NCBI RefSeq assembly: GCF_003115775.1
Contig: NZ_QEES01000002.1
Span: 1,798,001-1,862,000, forward strand
DNA length: 64,000 nucleotides
Source of the DNA: Cellulomonas sp. WB94
Lineage (GTDB): Bacteria > Actinomycetota > Actinomycetes > Actinomycetales > Cellulomonadaceae
Reading direction: 5' to 3'
Positions 33,157-41,289 of this stretch are shown here, piece after piece. The position numbers were made by a program, and so were the translations under genes. The notes beneath the pieces were generated by a model. The model saw nothing but the letters and a program-made list of their open reading frames with translations, made no database searches and was not told where the DNA came from. The first letter of the stretch is position 1. Every line of letters begins with the position of its first letter.

Positions 33157-34308
33157 ATGGCCCATCGGATGATCCTCAACCAGACGGCATGGTTCGGTCG
33201 CGGCGCCGTGGCGAACATCCCCGCCGAGCTGATCGGCAAGGGCTACACCAAGGCGCTCGTCGTCACCGACCCCACCCTCGCCCGCAACGGCGTCGCCCGG
33301 CGCGTCACCGACCACCTCGACGCCGCGGGCTTCGCGTACACGGTGTTCGACGACGTGTCGGCCAACCCGACCATCGAGAACGTCCAGGCCGGTGTCGCAG
33401 CGTTCGTGGCCGCCGGCGCCGACTGCCTGGTCGGCATCGGCGGAGGGTCTCCCCAGGACGCGTGCAAGGCGATCGGCATCATCGCGGCCAACCCCGAGTT
33501 CGCGGACGTGCGCAGCCTCGAGGGCGAGGCTGCCACCAAGTTCCCCAGCGTCCCGATGCTCGCGGTCGCCACGACCGCGGGCACTGCGTCCGAGGTCACC
33601 ATCAACTACGTGCTCACCGACACCGCGCAGCAGCGCAAGTTCGTGTGCGTCGACCCGCACGACATCCCGGTGGTCGCGATCATCGACCCCGACCTCATGG
33701 ACGGCATGCCGCACAGCCTGCGGGTCGCGACCGGCATGGACGCGCTCACGCACGCGATCGAGGGCTACACCACGCTCGCCGCGTGGGAGCTGACCGACGT
33801 CCTGCACCTCAAGGCCATCGAGATCATCGCCGCCGCCCTCCCGGCCGCCGCGCGCGGCGACGCGTCGGCCGTCGAGAAGATGGCCCTCGGCCAGTACATG
33901 GCGGGCATGGGGTTCTCGAACGTCGGCCTCGGCCTCGTGCACGCGATGGCGCACCCGCTCGGCGCGTTCTACGGCACGCCCCACGGCATCGCCAACGGCG
34001 TCCTCCTGCCCCACGTCATGGCCTTCAACGGCGGCTACACCGGGTCCAAGCTGCGCGACATCGCCAAGGCCATGGGCGTGAAGAACACCGACGACCTGCC
34101 CCTCGTGCAGGCGCGTCAGGCGGCTGTCGACGCCGTCGCGGCGCTCGGCCACTCGCTCGGCGTCCCGAGCCGGCTGCGCGACATCCAGGTCGTCGAGGCC
34201 GACCTCCCGGCGTTGGCCGCGGCCGCCTACGCGGACATCTGCCGCGGTGGCAACCCGCGGCCCGTCTCGGAGTCCGACATCCTCACGCTGTTCCGGGCCA
34301 TCTTCTGA
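33157..34308 (+). CDS. fucO: Iron-dependent lactaldehyde reductase (1,2-propanediol oxidoreductase)
   Basis: A protein of 383 residues, collinear with E. coli FucO: MILNQTAWFGRGAV, GIGGGSPQDACKAIGII, TTAGTASEVTINYVLTD, KFVCVDPHDIPVVAIID, and the metal ligands in MDALTHAIEGY (Asp, His) and HAMAHPLGAFYGTPHG (two His). It belongs to the group III iron-activated ADHs and reduces L-lactaldehyde to propanediol anaerobically, or oxidises diols. The ATG at 33157 follows TAGGAG. No fucose or rhamnose genes are adjacent, so a general aldehyde role in fermentation is possible. A DosR-like box lies upstream. Confidence 0.92.
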   Translation: MAHRMILNQTAWFGRGAVANIPAELIGKGYTKALVVTDPTLARNGVARRVTDHLDAAGFAYTVFDDVSANPTIENVQAGVAAFVAAGADCLVGIGGGSPQDACKAIGIIAANPEFADVRSLEGEAATKFPSVPMLAVATTAGTASEVTINYVLTDTAQQRKFVCVDPHDIPVVAIIDPDLMDGMPHSLRVATGMDALTHAIEGYTTLAAWELTDVLHLKAIEIIAAALPAAARGDASAVEKMALGQYMAGMGFSNVGLGLVHAMAHPLGAFYGTPHGIANGVLLPHVMAFNGGYTGSKLRDIAKAMGVKNTDDLPLVQARQAAVDAVAALGHSLGVPSRLRDIQVVEADLPALAAAAYADICRGGNPRPVSESDILTLFRAIF

Positions 34309-34333
34309 CCGACCCGGACGTCAGTCGCGTGCG

Positions 34334-34798
34334 TCAGTCGGTGCCGGGGAAGCCCAGCTGGCGCCACGCCTCGTAGGTCGCGATCGACGCCGCGTTCGTC
34401 AGGTTGAGCGACCGGCGGCCCGTGAGCATCGGGATGCGCACGCGCTCGGTGATGCGCGGGTGGGCGAGCACGTCGTCAGGCAGCCCCGTCGGCTCCGGGC
34501 CGAACAGCAGGGCGTCGTCGGGGCGGTACGTGACGTCCGAGAACAGGGTCGTCGCCTGGGTCGTGAACGCGAGCACCCGGGAGGCGGGGAACGCTGCGAG
34601 GGCGGCCTCGAGCGTCGGGTGCACGACGACGTGCGCGAGGTCGTGGTAGTCGAGCCCCGCGCGCCGCAGCTTGGGCTCGGACAGGTCGAAGCCGAGCGGC
34701 TCGACGAGGTGGAGCGTCGCACCCGTCGCCGCAGCGAGCCGGATCGCGCTGCCGGTGTTGCCGGGGATCCGCGGCTCGAAGAAGACGATGTGCAGCAC
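34334..34798 (-). CDS. trmL: tRNA (cytidine(34)-2'-O)-methyltransferase
   Basis: A protein of 154 residues, the family length. SPOUT-fold motifs are present: FFEPRIPGNTGSAIRL, DLSEPKLRRAGLDYHD, LLFGPEPTGLP, RIPM and RSLNLTNAASIATYEAWRQ. The enzyme methylates the 2'-O of the wobble nucleotide in leucine tRNAs with SAM. The GTG at 34798 starts at VLHIVFFEPR, the normal N-terminus; the longer upstream frame overlaps the divergent reductase promoter. It converges with fucO, 25 bases from its stop. Confidence 0.93.
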   Translation of the reverse strand: MLHIVFFEPRIPGNTGSAIRLAAATGATLHLVEPLGFDLSEPKLRRAGLDYHDLAHVVVHPTLEAALAAFPASRVLAFTTQATTLFSDVTYRPDDALLFGPEPTGLPDDVLAHPRITERVRIPMLTGRRSLNLTNAASIATYEAWRQLGFPGTD

Positions 34799-34895
34799 CG
34801 GGCGATCCTCCCACCGATCGGCGACCCGCCTGGCGCGGGCCCGGGCGACGGCCGGGCGTCGGCTCCGCCGGGCGGCCCAGACGTAGGGTTTGGGC

Positions 34896-35936
34896 ATGTC
34901 TGACGACCTGTACCGCGCGAGCGACGACCGCTACGCCGCGATGACCTACCGCCGCGCGGGGCGCAGCGGTCTCGACCTGCCGGCCCTGTCCCTCGGGCTG
35001 TGGCACAACTTCGGCGACACGACGCCGGCCGACACGCAGCGCGCGATCCTGCGGCGCGCGTTCGACCTCGGCGTCACGCACTTCGACCTCGCGAACAACT
35101 ACGGCCCGCCCTACGGGTCCGCCGAGGAGAACTTCGGTCGCCTGTTCGCCCAGGACCTGCGCCCGTACCGCGACGAGCTCGTCATCTCCTCCAAGGCCGG
35201 CTACGACATGTGGCCCGGTCCGTACGGTGACGGCGGGTCGCGCAAGTACCTGCTGGCGTCCCTCGACCAGTCGCTCGCCCGGCTCGGGCTCGACTACGTC
35301 GACATCTTCTACTCCCACCGGCCCGACCCGTCGGTGCCGATCGAGGAGACGATGGGCGCGCTGCACACCGCCGTGACGAGCGGGCGCGCGCTGTACGCCG
35401 GCATCTCGAACTACTCGCCCGCCCAGACCCGCGAGGCCCGGCGTGTCCTGGCCGAGCTCGGCACGCCGCTGCTCATCCACCAGCCCAGCTACTCGATGTT
35501 CAACCGGCACGTCGAGGGCCCCGGGTTCGGCGGGCCCGACGGGGAGAGCCTGCTCGACGCCGTCGGCGACCTGGGGATCGGCATGATCGTGTTCTCCCCC
35601 CTCGCCCAGGGGCTGCTCACCGACCGCTACCTGTCCGGGGAGGTCCCCGCGGGATCGCGGGCCGCCGTCGGGCACTTCCTGCGGCCCGAGCGGATCAGCG
35701 AGACGTACCTGTCCCGGGCGCGGGCCCTCAACGAGATCGCGGCCGGCCGCGGCCAGAGCCTCGCGCAGCTCGCGCTGTCCTGGCTGCTGCGCGACCCACG
35801 CGTGACGTCGGCGCTCATCGGCGCCTCCAGCGTGGCCCAGCTCGAGAACAACGTCGCCGCGCTCGCCGCGCCCGCGCTGACCGCCGACGAGCTCGCCGCG
35901 ATCGAGCCGTTCGCGGTCGACGGGACGGCCCGGTGA
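34896..35936 (+). CDS. Aldo/keto reductase, YghZ-like
   Basis: A protein of 346 residues, the same length as E. coli YghZ (L-glyceraldehyde-3-phosphate reductase). The catalytic tetrad is visible: Asp and Tyr in THFDLANNYGPPYGSAEE, Lys in ISSKAGYDMWPGPYG, His in IFYSHRPDP. KSVAQ-like cofactor strings (LIGASSVAQLENN) bind NADPH. It detoxifies aldehydes such as methylglyoxal or acts on triose phosphates. The ATG at 34896 follows GTAGGG. Its stop overlaps the start of the hydrolase gene, so the two form an operon. Confidence 0.88.
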   Translation: MSDDLYRASDDRYAAMTYRRAGRSGLDLPALSLGLWHNFGDTTPADTQRAILRRAFDLGVTHFDLANNYGPPYGSAEENFGRLFAQDLRPYRDELVISSKAGYDMWPGPYGDGGSRKYLLASLDQSLARLGLDYVDIFYSHRPDPSVPIEETMGALHTAVTSGRALYAGISNYSPAQTREARRVLAELGTPLLIHQPSYSMFNRHVEGPGFGGPDGESLLDAVGDLGIGMIVFSPLAQGLLTDRYLSGEVPAGSRAAVGHFLRPERISETYLSRARALNEIAAGRGQSLAQLALSWLLRDPRVTSALIGASSVAQLENNVAALAAPALTADELAAIEPFAVDGTAR

Positions 35937-36802
35937 GCGGCGGTCCGGTGAGCAGCGAGCCCCTCGACGCGGTCGCCGACCTGGTCGTCGCGCCGGACGG
36001 TCGCGAGATCGCGTTCATCCGATGGGGTGGCGGGGCCGGGGTGCCGGTCCTGCTGCTGCACGGCGTGACCGACTCGGCGGAGTGCTGGGGCTCGGTCGTG
36101 CGCCATCTCGCCGGCGGCCGCCCGGTCCTCGCGGTCGACGCGCGCGGCCACGGTCGCACGCCGCTCGGCGACGAGACGTTCACCATCGGGGCGCTCGCCT
36201 CCGACGCGGCCGAGGTGCTCCGCGTGGTCGTCGGGGGGCCCGCGCTCGTCGTGGGGCACTCGCTCGGCGGCCTCGTCGCCGAGGAGATCGCGGTCACCGA
36301 GCCCGGGCTCGTCGCCGGGCTCGTCCTTGAGGACCCCGCCTGGGACACGGGCGCACCGACGCCGGGGCGTGCGCCGGAGTTCCTGCAGGGCTGGCTCTCC
36401 ATGTTCGCCGGGGTCCCGGCGGGCGAGCTCGAACGCTGGGCCCGGAGGGAGAACCCGACCTGGCCTGACGACGAGATGGTGACCTGGGCCCGCTCCAAGA
36501 CGCAGGTCGACCAGCGGCTCGGGCTCGTCGCGCACGACTGGCACGGCCGTGACTGGGTCGAGGCGCTCGCGCAGGTCGCCTGCCCGGTGACGCTCGTGAC
36601 GGGTGACCAGACCCGCGGGTCGATCGTGGGGACGTTGCCCGTGGAGCGGGCGGCGGCGCTGCTCGGAGACCTGCTCGTGCACGTGCCGATCGAGGGTGTC
36701 GGGCACAGCGTGCGCCACGAGGGGCTCGCGACGTACCTCGCGGCTGTGGACGACGCGCTCGCGCGGGTCGACGCCACGGACGAAGGTCACGCGCACCCCT
36801 GA
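35933..36802 (+). CDS. Alpha/beta hydrolase
   Basis: A protein of 289 residues. The oxyanion motif VLLLHGVTDSAECW, nucleophile elbow VVGHSLGGL (Ser) and C-terminal His in VGHSVRHEG show an intact alpha/beta-hydrolase fold with an Asp-containing core (DARGHGRTPLG). The substrate is unknown; esters, lactones or haloalkanes are all possible. The GTG at 35933 overlaps the preceding reductase stop in a GTGA, which implies translational coupling. A second GTG at 35948 is an alternative start. Confidence 0.85.
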   Translation: MSGGPVSSEPLDAVADLVVAPDGREIAFIRWGGGAGVPVLLLHGVTDSAECWGSVVRHLAGGRPVLAVDARGHGRTPLGDETFTIGALASDAAEVLRVVVGGPALVVGHSLGGLVAEEIAVTEPGLVAGLVLEDPAWDTGAPTPGRAPEFLQGWLSMFAGVPAGELERWARRENPTWPDDEMVTWARSKTQVDQRLGLVAHDWHGRDWVEALAQVACPVTLVTGDQTRGSIVGTLPVERAAALLGDLLVHVPIEGVGHSVRHEGLATYLAAVDDALARVDATDEGHAHP

Positions 36803-36874
36803 GGCGGGCGTCCATAGCGTGAGACTCGTGAGGGTCCGGCAACGGTGCGGGGCCCCGGGTGCGAGGAGTCGTTC

Positions 36875-37648
36875 ATGCGAACCGTCGTCGTCACAGGATC
36901 CGCGTCAGGCATCGGCCGCGCGACCAAGGAGCTTCTCGAGCAGCGTGGGGACCGGGTGATCGGCGTCGACCTCCATGACGCCGACGTCACCGTCGACCTG
37001 ACGACTCCCGAGGGTCGGACCGACCTCGTCGAGCAGGTCCGTGAGCTCAGCGGCGGCACGATCGATGCGGTGATCGCCAACGCCGGGCTGGCGCACGAGA
37101 GCCCTGCCACGGTCGCCGTGAACTTCTTCGGCGCGGTCGCGACGCTCGAGGGTCTCCGGCCGCTGCTGGTCGGGTCCCCGGCACCGCACGCCTCGCTCAC
37201 GAGCTCGATGGCGAGCATCATGCCGAACGACAACGCCCTCGTCGAGCTCCTGCTCGCGGGCGACGAGGCCGGGGCGCTGCTGCGCTGCGAAGAGCTCATC
37301 AAGGCCGATCAGGGTGCGCTCATCTACGGCAGCTCCAAGAACGCGCTGAGCCGTTGGATGCGGCGCGTGGCTGCGACCGCCGAGTGGGCCGGAGCCGGCA
37401 TCCCGCTCAACGGCGTCGGCCCGGGCATCGTCGTCACCCCGATGACGCAGGACATGATCGCGACCGAGGAGGCCCGCGAGGCGCTCTCCGCGCAGGTCCC
37501 CATGCCGCTGCACGGGTTCATGGGTCCCGAGGTGGTGGCCCGCCTGCACGCCTGGCTCATCAGCGACGAGAACACGCACGTCTGCGGCCAGATCGTCTTC
37601 ATCGACGGCGGCTCCGACGTCGTCATCCGGGGCGACTCGACCTGGTGA
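36875..37648 (+). CDS. Short-chain dehydrogenase/reductase
   Basis: A protein of 257 residues. The cofactor motif VVVTGSASGIGRA is N-terminal. NAG (AVIANAGLA) and the catalytic S-x(n)-Y-x3-K (SLTSSMAS..., YGSSKNALSRW) are present. The C-terminus GQIVFIDGGSDVV is typical of classical SDRs. After the active-site Ser it has an insertion of about 30 residues (NALVELLLAGDEAGALLRCEELIKA), also seen in 3-alpha-hydroxysteroid dehydrogenase/carbonyl reductase-like SDRs. The substrate is not known. The ATG at 36875 follows GCGAGGAG. It is followed by the kdu operon promoter but is not part of it. Confidence 0.85.
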   Translation: MRTVVVTGSASGIGRATKELLEQRGDRVIGVDLHDADVTVDLTTPEGRTDLVEQVRELSGGTIDAVIANAGLAHESPATVAVNFFGAVATLEGLRPLLVGSPAPHASLTSSMASIMPNDNALVELLLAGDEAGALLRCEELIKADQGALIYGSSKNALSRWMRRVAATAEWAGAGIPLNGVGPGIVVTPMTQDMIATEEAREALSAQVPMPLHGFMGPEVVARLHAWLISDENTHVCGQIVFIDGGSDVVIRGDSTW

Positions 37649-38065
37649 GCCCAGGGTGCTCACCTGACCCAGGAAGCCCCGAGCGCGCAGCGCGCTGAGC
37701 ACGTGACCCACCGGCGGCCGCGTCTGATCGATCCCGATCAGGCGCGGCCGTCGGCGTGACCTGGCGCTTTGACCGATTCCCGGAATGTCGCTACGTTGTT
37801 CCATGTGTTGGAACCCAGTTCCGCCACACGGACCACTGATAGAGGGATCAGCTCGACCGCGACGCCGTTGTTCCGGTCGACCATCAGTACCCGGGTGCCC
37901 CGTCCGACATCCCCGGGTACGACTTGGGAGCCCACACTGTGGGCCGCCAGAGGAGTTCAGCATGAGGCGAAACAATGCCGTTTCGAAGCCCGCCCACACC
38001 CAGGTGCGGCTCGGTACATGCAGCTCGACCCCCAGCAGTGCACGTCTCCACGAAGGTGGTGGACT
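37649..38065 (+). promoter_or_regulatory. kdu operon control region: promoter, IclR-like operators and leader
   Basis: TTGACC (37769–37774), a 17-base spacer and TACGTT (37792–37797) form a near-consensus promoter. Between the hexamers lies the palindrome ATTCC-C-GGAAT (37776–37786). Just after the -10 lies GTTCCA-N5-TGGAAC (37798–37814). Both share TTCC/GGAA half-sites, as IclR-type operators do. A hairpin follows in the leader: GTACCCGGG (37887–37895) with CCCGGGTAC (37912–37920). The transcript leader is then about 260 bases long and contains a 35-codon ORF. Regulation by the operon's own IclR is inferred. Confidence 0.7.
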
Positions 38066-38069
38066 GTGA
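37962..38069 (+). CDS. 35-residue leader ORF coupled to the uronate transporter
   Basis: An ATG at 37962 has an excellent AGAGGAG ribosome site six bases upstream and opens a 35-codon frame (MRRNNAVSKPAHTQ...LHEGGGL). Its TGA overlaps the GTG start of the MHS transporter in a GTGA, so translation of the two should be coupled. The peptide has no membrane segment and no family that I recognise. It lies downstream of the hairpin at 37887–37920. It may be a regulatory upstream ORF rather than a functional protein; no run of one amino acid suggests classical attenuation. Confidence 0.5.
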   Translation: MRRNNAVSKPAHTQVRLGTCSSTPSSARLHEGGGL

Positions 38070-39415
38070 CCGAGGCCCTGGTCGTCCTCACCCACCCGGA
38101 CGGCGTCGAACCACCGGTCGACCCGAAGAACCTCCGCCGCGCCGCCTGGGCGGGGGGCATCGGCACCGCGCTGGAGAACTTCGACTTCACGATCTACGGC
38201 ACCGCCTCCGCGATCATCTTCGGCAAGATCTTCTTCCCCAACCTGGACCCGACGGTCGCCGTGATCGCGTCGTTCGGCACGCTGTTCGTCGGCTTCGGGG
38301 CCCGCCCGCTCGGCGGTCTGTTCTTCTCGAAGTACGGCGACCGGCTGGGTCGCAAGTTCGTCATGGTCGCCACGCTGTTCCTGATGGGCACCGCGACGTT
38401 CGCTGTCGGGCTGCTCCCGAGCTATGCCGCCGTCGGGATCTGGTCGCCGATCATGCTGCTGATGGTCCGGTTCCTGCAGGGATTCGGGGCCGGGGCCGAG
38501 CAGGCCAGCGGCATCGTGCTGCTCACCGAGACAGCGCCCAAGGGCAAGCGCGGCCGCTACGCCTCGCTGGTCTTCGTCGGCGCTGCAGCGGGCGCGGCCA
38601 TGGCAGCCGTCGTCTGGATCCTGGTCCAGCGGATGTCGGACGAGGCGCTGCTGTCCTACGGCTGGCGCCTGGTCTTCTTCAGCTCGATCTTCGTGACGTT
38701 CGCTGCGTGGTTGATCCGCCGCAAGGTCAAGGAGTCGCCGGTCTTCGAGGAGCTCAAGGTCGAGGGCGTCGTCACGATCAAGGTCTCGCCGGTGGCTGAC
38801 GTCATCAAGCACGGCAAGAAGCACCTGGCGCGGATCTTCTTCATGAACGTCGGCGCGAACGCGCACTCGTACATCTTCCAGGTCTTCGCCGGTGCCTACC
38901 TGATCAACGAGGTGCACGTCGACGCGAAGTGGATCCCCAAGTTCCTGCTGATCGGCGCCCTGTTCGCGTGCATCTCGGCAGTGACGTTCGGGATCCTGTC
39001 CGACAGGTACGGGCGCCGGCGCATGTACCTGTTCACCACCGGCTTCCTCTTCCTGTTCGCGGCGCCTGCGTTCGTGCTCATGACCACGGGCAACCTCATG
39101 CTCATCGGGATCGTCATCGTCATCGGCTTCATGGTCGCGTCGCAGGGCACCGTCGGGGTCCAGGCCGCGTACTTCCCGGAGCTGTTCGGATCCCGCTACC
39201 GGTATGCGGGCGTGGCTCTCGGTCGCGAGTTCTCCTCCGTCTTCGGCGGCGGCATCGCACCCATGATCTGCGCGGCGCTGGTCACCTGGGCCTCCGGATC
39301 GTGGTGGCCGGTGGCCGTCTACATGATGGCGATCATGGCCATCACCTTCGTCACAACCCTCTTCGCCCCGGAGACCGTCGACCGGAACCTGCTGCTCGAA
39401 GAGGACGCCGTCTAG
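38066..39415 (+). CDS. MHS-family (MFS) transporter of the kdu operon
   Basis: A protein of 449 residues with 12 transmembrane helices. It has metabolite:H+ symporter signatures: ALENFDFTIYGTASAIIFGKIFFP, GARPLGGLFFSKYGDRLGRK and RFLQGFGAGAEQASGIVLL. Homologues import organic acids such as shikimate, citrate or ketoglutarate. In this operon a keto-uronate or ketodeoxygluconate-type compound is the likely cargo (inference from kduI and kduD). The GTG at 38066 overlaps the leader ORF stop; a much longer open frame upstream crosses the promoter and is not coding. Confidence 0.87.
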   Translation: MTEALVVLTHPDGVEPPVDPKNLRRAAWAGGIGTALENFDFTIYGTASAIIFGKIFFPNLDPTVAVIASFGTLFVGFGARPLGGLFFSKYGDRLGRKFVMVATLFLMGTATFAVGLLPSYAAVGIWSPIMLLMVRFLQGFGAGAEQASGIVLLTETAPKGKRGRYASLVFVGAAAGAAMAAVVWILVQRMSDEALLSYGWRLVFFSSIFVTFAAWLIRRKVKESPVFEELKVEGVVTIKVSPVADVIKHGKKHLARIFFMNVGANAHSYIFQVFAGAYLINEVHVDAKWIPKFLLIGALFACISAVTFGILSDRYGRRRMYLFTTGFLFLFAAPAFVLMTTGNLMLIGIVIVIGFMVASQGTVGVQAAYFPELFGSRYRYAGVALGREFSSVFGGGIAPMICAALVTWASGSWWPVAVYMMAIMAITFVTTLFAPETVDRNLLLEEDAV

Positions 39416-39483
39416 CCGCACGAGCCGCCCGGCCGTTCGGCCGTTCGGAACAGAGTTTCGGAACAGAGAAGGAGATGCACGGC

Positions 39484-40320
39484 ATGGAACAGCGCTACGC
39501 CACCAGCCCGGAGCACGTCCCGGGGATGGACACCGCGGAGCTACGGGGTCGCTACCTCGTGCCCGGGCTCTTCGCACCCGACGCCGTCAATGCGGTGTAC
39601 ACGCACCACGACCGCGTCGTCCTCGTCGGGATCATGCCGGTGGCGACCGCGCTGGACCTGCCGACCTTCCCCGAGATCCGCTCCGAGTACTTCTTCGAGC
39701 ACCGCGAGGGCGGGATCGTCAACGTCGGCGGGAGGGGCACCGTCGACGTCGACGGGACGACGTACGACGTCGGCCACGGCTCGTGCCTGTACATCGGGCG
39801 GGGCGCCCGGCGCGTCACGTTCGCCTCGACGGACATCGAGGCGAACGGTCCGGCGCGGTTCTACCTGGTCTCGGCGCCCGCGCACACCGCGTACCCGACC
39901 ACCCTCGTCGAGGCGGGCACGGGCAGCACCCGAGAGCTCGGTGACGCGCTGACGTCGAACCGGCGCACGCTCAACCGGTACATCCACGAGGACGGCGTGC
40001 CGAGCTGCCAGGTCGTCATGGGAGTGACGACGCTGCACCCCGGCAGCATGTGGAACACGATGCCCGCCCACACGCACGACCGTCGCACGGAGCTCTACCT
40101 GTACTTCGACCTGCCGGCGGACGCTCGGGTCATCCACCTCATGGGCGAGCCCACCGAGACCCGGCACCTCGTGGTGGGCAACGAGGAGGCCGTCATCTCG
40201 CCGAGCTGGTCGGTGCACTCGGGCGTCGGATCGGCGAGCTACAGCTTCGTGTGGGCGATGGCGGGCGAGAATCAGTCGTTCGACGACATGGACGGCTTCG
40301 CCATCGCCGACATGCGCTGA
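39484..40320 (+). CDS. kduI: 5-dehydro-4-deoxy-D-glucuronate isomerase
   Basis: A protein of 278 residues, exactly the usual KduI length. The metal site is visible: two His and a Glu in PAHTHDRRTELYLYF, and a later His in SWSVHSGVGS. Other family strings are FFEHREGGIVNVGG and RRTLNRYIHEDG. It converts 5-keto-4-deoxyuronate from pectin or hyaluronan-type oligomers into 2,5-diketo-3-deoxygluconate in the cytosol. I chose the ATG at 39484, with GAGAAGGAG at good distance; the ATG at 39475 is too close to that site. It is followed by iclR and kduD, the next enzyme in the path. Confidence 0.94.
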   Translation: MEQRYATSPEHVPGMDTAELRGRYLVPGLFAPDAVNAVYTHHDRVVLVGIMPVATALDLPTFPEIRSEYFFEHREGGIVNVGGRGTVDVDGTTYDVGHGSCLYIGRGARRVTFASTDIEANGPARFYLVSAPAHTAYPTTLVEAGTGSTRELGDALTSNRRTLNRYIHEDGVPSCQVVMGVTTLHPGSMWNTMPAHTHDRRTELYLYFDLPADARVIHLMGEPTETRHLVVGNEEAVISPSWSVHSGVGSASYSFVWAMAGENQSFDDMDGFAIADMR

Positions 40321-40374
40321 GTCAGCGCCCTCAGAGCTGACCCGCGGCTGACCCAGGAAGACAGGCAGACGATC

Positions 40375-41181
40375 ATGACGACCGACACGGCCCCGCACCT
40401 CACCGACACCGGAGAGCCCAGCGGCGGCCGGGCGACGGCGGGTGCGAACGCGAGCGAGAAGACCCTGCTCGTGCTCGAGGCGGCGCTGACCCACTCGCGG
40501 TTCTCGAAGGTCGTGGAGTCGACGGGTCTGGCCAAGGCCACCACCCACCGCATCCTCGGCACCCTCCTCGGGCACGGCTTCGTCGCCCTCGCGGCAGACG
40601 GCAGCTACCTGCCCGGGCCGAAGATCCTGTCGCTGGCCGGGCGCGCGCTGGAACGCATCGACATCTCCGCCATCGCGCAGCCCTTCGTCGACGACCTCGT
40701 CGCGAAGGCCCACTGCACCGTGCACCTCGGAGTGGTGAACGGGGACGAGATCGTCTACCTGATCCGGTCGGACTCGGACAAGCCGTACCGGATGCCCTCC
40801 CGCGTGGGCAACGCGATCCCTCTGCACTCGTCGGGCATCGGGAAGGCCGTCCTGAGCGGCTACACCGACGACAGCCTCCGGCGCTTCGTCGAGAGGGCCG
40901 GGCTTGCGCCCAGGACCGAGCACACGATCACCACGCTCGACGCGTTGCGCGCCGAGGTCGCCACCGTGCGAGAGCTCGGGTATGCCATGGACCGCGAGGA
41001 GAACGTCCCCGGACTCGTGTGCGTCGCCGCGCCGATCAGGGACCACACCCGGACGATCACATACGGCGTGAGCATCTCGACGCTGACCCTGGAGCACACG
41101 ATCGACCAGGTCGAGGCCATGGCACCGATGGCGATCGAGACCGCCGACAAGATCTCGGTGGCCCTCGGATACAACGCCTGA
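40375..41181 (+). CDS. IclR-family regulator of the kdu operon
   Basis: A protein of 268 residues. The winged helix-turn-helix is at about residues 30–85 (FSKVVESTGLAKATTHRILGTLLGHGFV), followed by the IclR effector domain (VHLGVVNGDEIVYLIRSDS..., IPLHSSGIGKAVLSGY, GYAMDREENVPGLVCVAAPI). It is probably the KdgR-like sensor of a ketodeoxy-sugar intermediate and represses the promoter at 37769–37797 through TTCC/GGAA palindromes. Its place inside the operon gives autoregulation. The ATG at 40375 has only a weak purine site nearby (GAAGACAGGC). Confidence 0.9.
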   Translation: MTTDTAPHLTDTGEPSGGRATAGANASEKTLLVLEAALTHSRFSKVVESTGLAKATTHRILGTLLGHGFVALAADGSYLPGPKILSLAGRALERIDISAIAQPFVDDLVAKAHCTVHLGVVNGDEIVYLIRSDSDKPYRMPSRVGNAIPLHSSGIGKAVLSGYTDDSLRRFVERAGLAPRTEHTITTLDALRAEVATVRELGYAMDREENVPGLVCVAAPIRDHTRTITYGVSISTLTLEHTIDQVEAMAPMAIETADKISVALGYNA

Positions 41182-41211
41182 TCCCACCCGACGCGACACG
41201 TGCCGCCCGTC

Positions 41212-41256
41212 AGCACCCGCACGTCCAGCACCCGCATCCCTAGCACCCGCATCCCC
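41212..41256. repeat. Three 15-base tandem repeats before kduD
   Basis: AGCACCCGCACGTCC (41212–41226), AGCACCCGCATCCCT (41227–41241) and AGCACCCGCATCCCC (41242–41256) follow head to tail, with a degenerate fourth start (AGCACGCC). They lie in the 108-base gap between iclR and kduD, outside any recognised gene, and leave the ribosome site ACAGGAAG intact. They may alter mRNA structure or be neutral slippage. Confidence 0.8.
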
Positions 41257-41289
41257 AGCACGCCCCGACCGACAGGAAGCACCGACACC

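Noticed and set aside
36905-39577. 890-codon open frame on the - strand over the SDR and kdu transporter
   Set aside because: Composition is Asp/Arg/His/Gly-rich without motifs and it crosses a promoter; the + strand genes are clear homologues.
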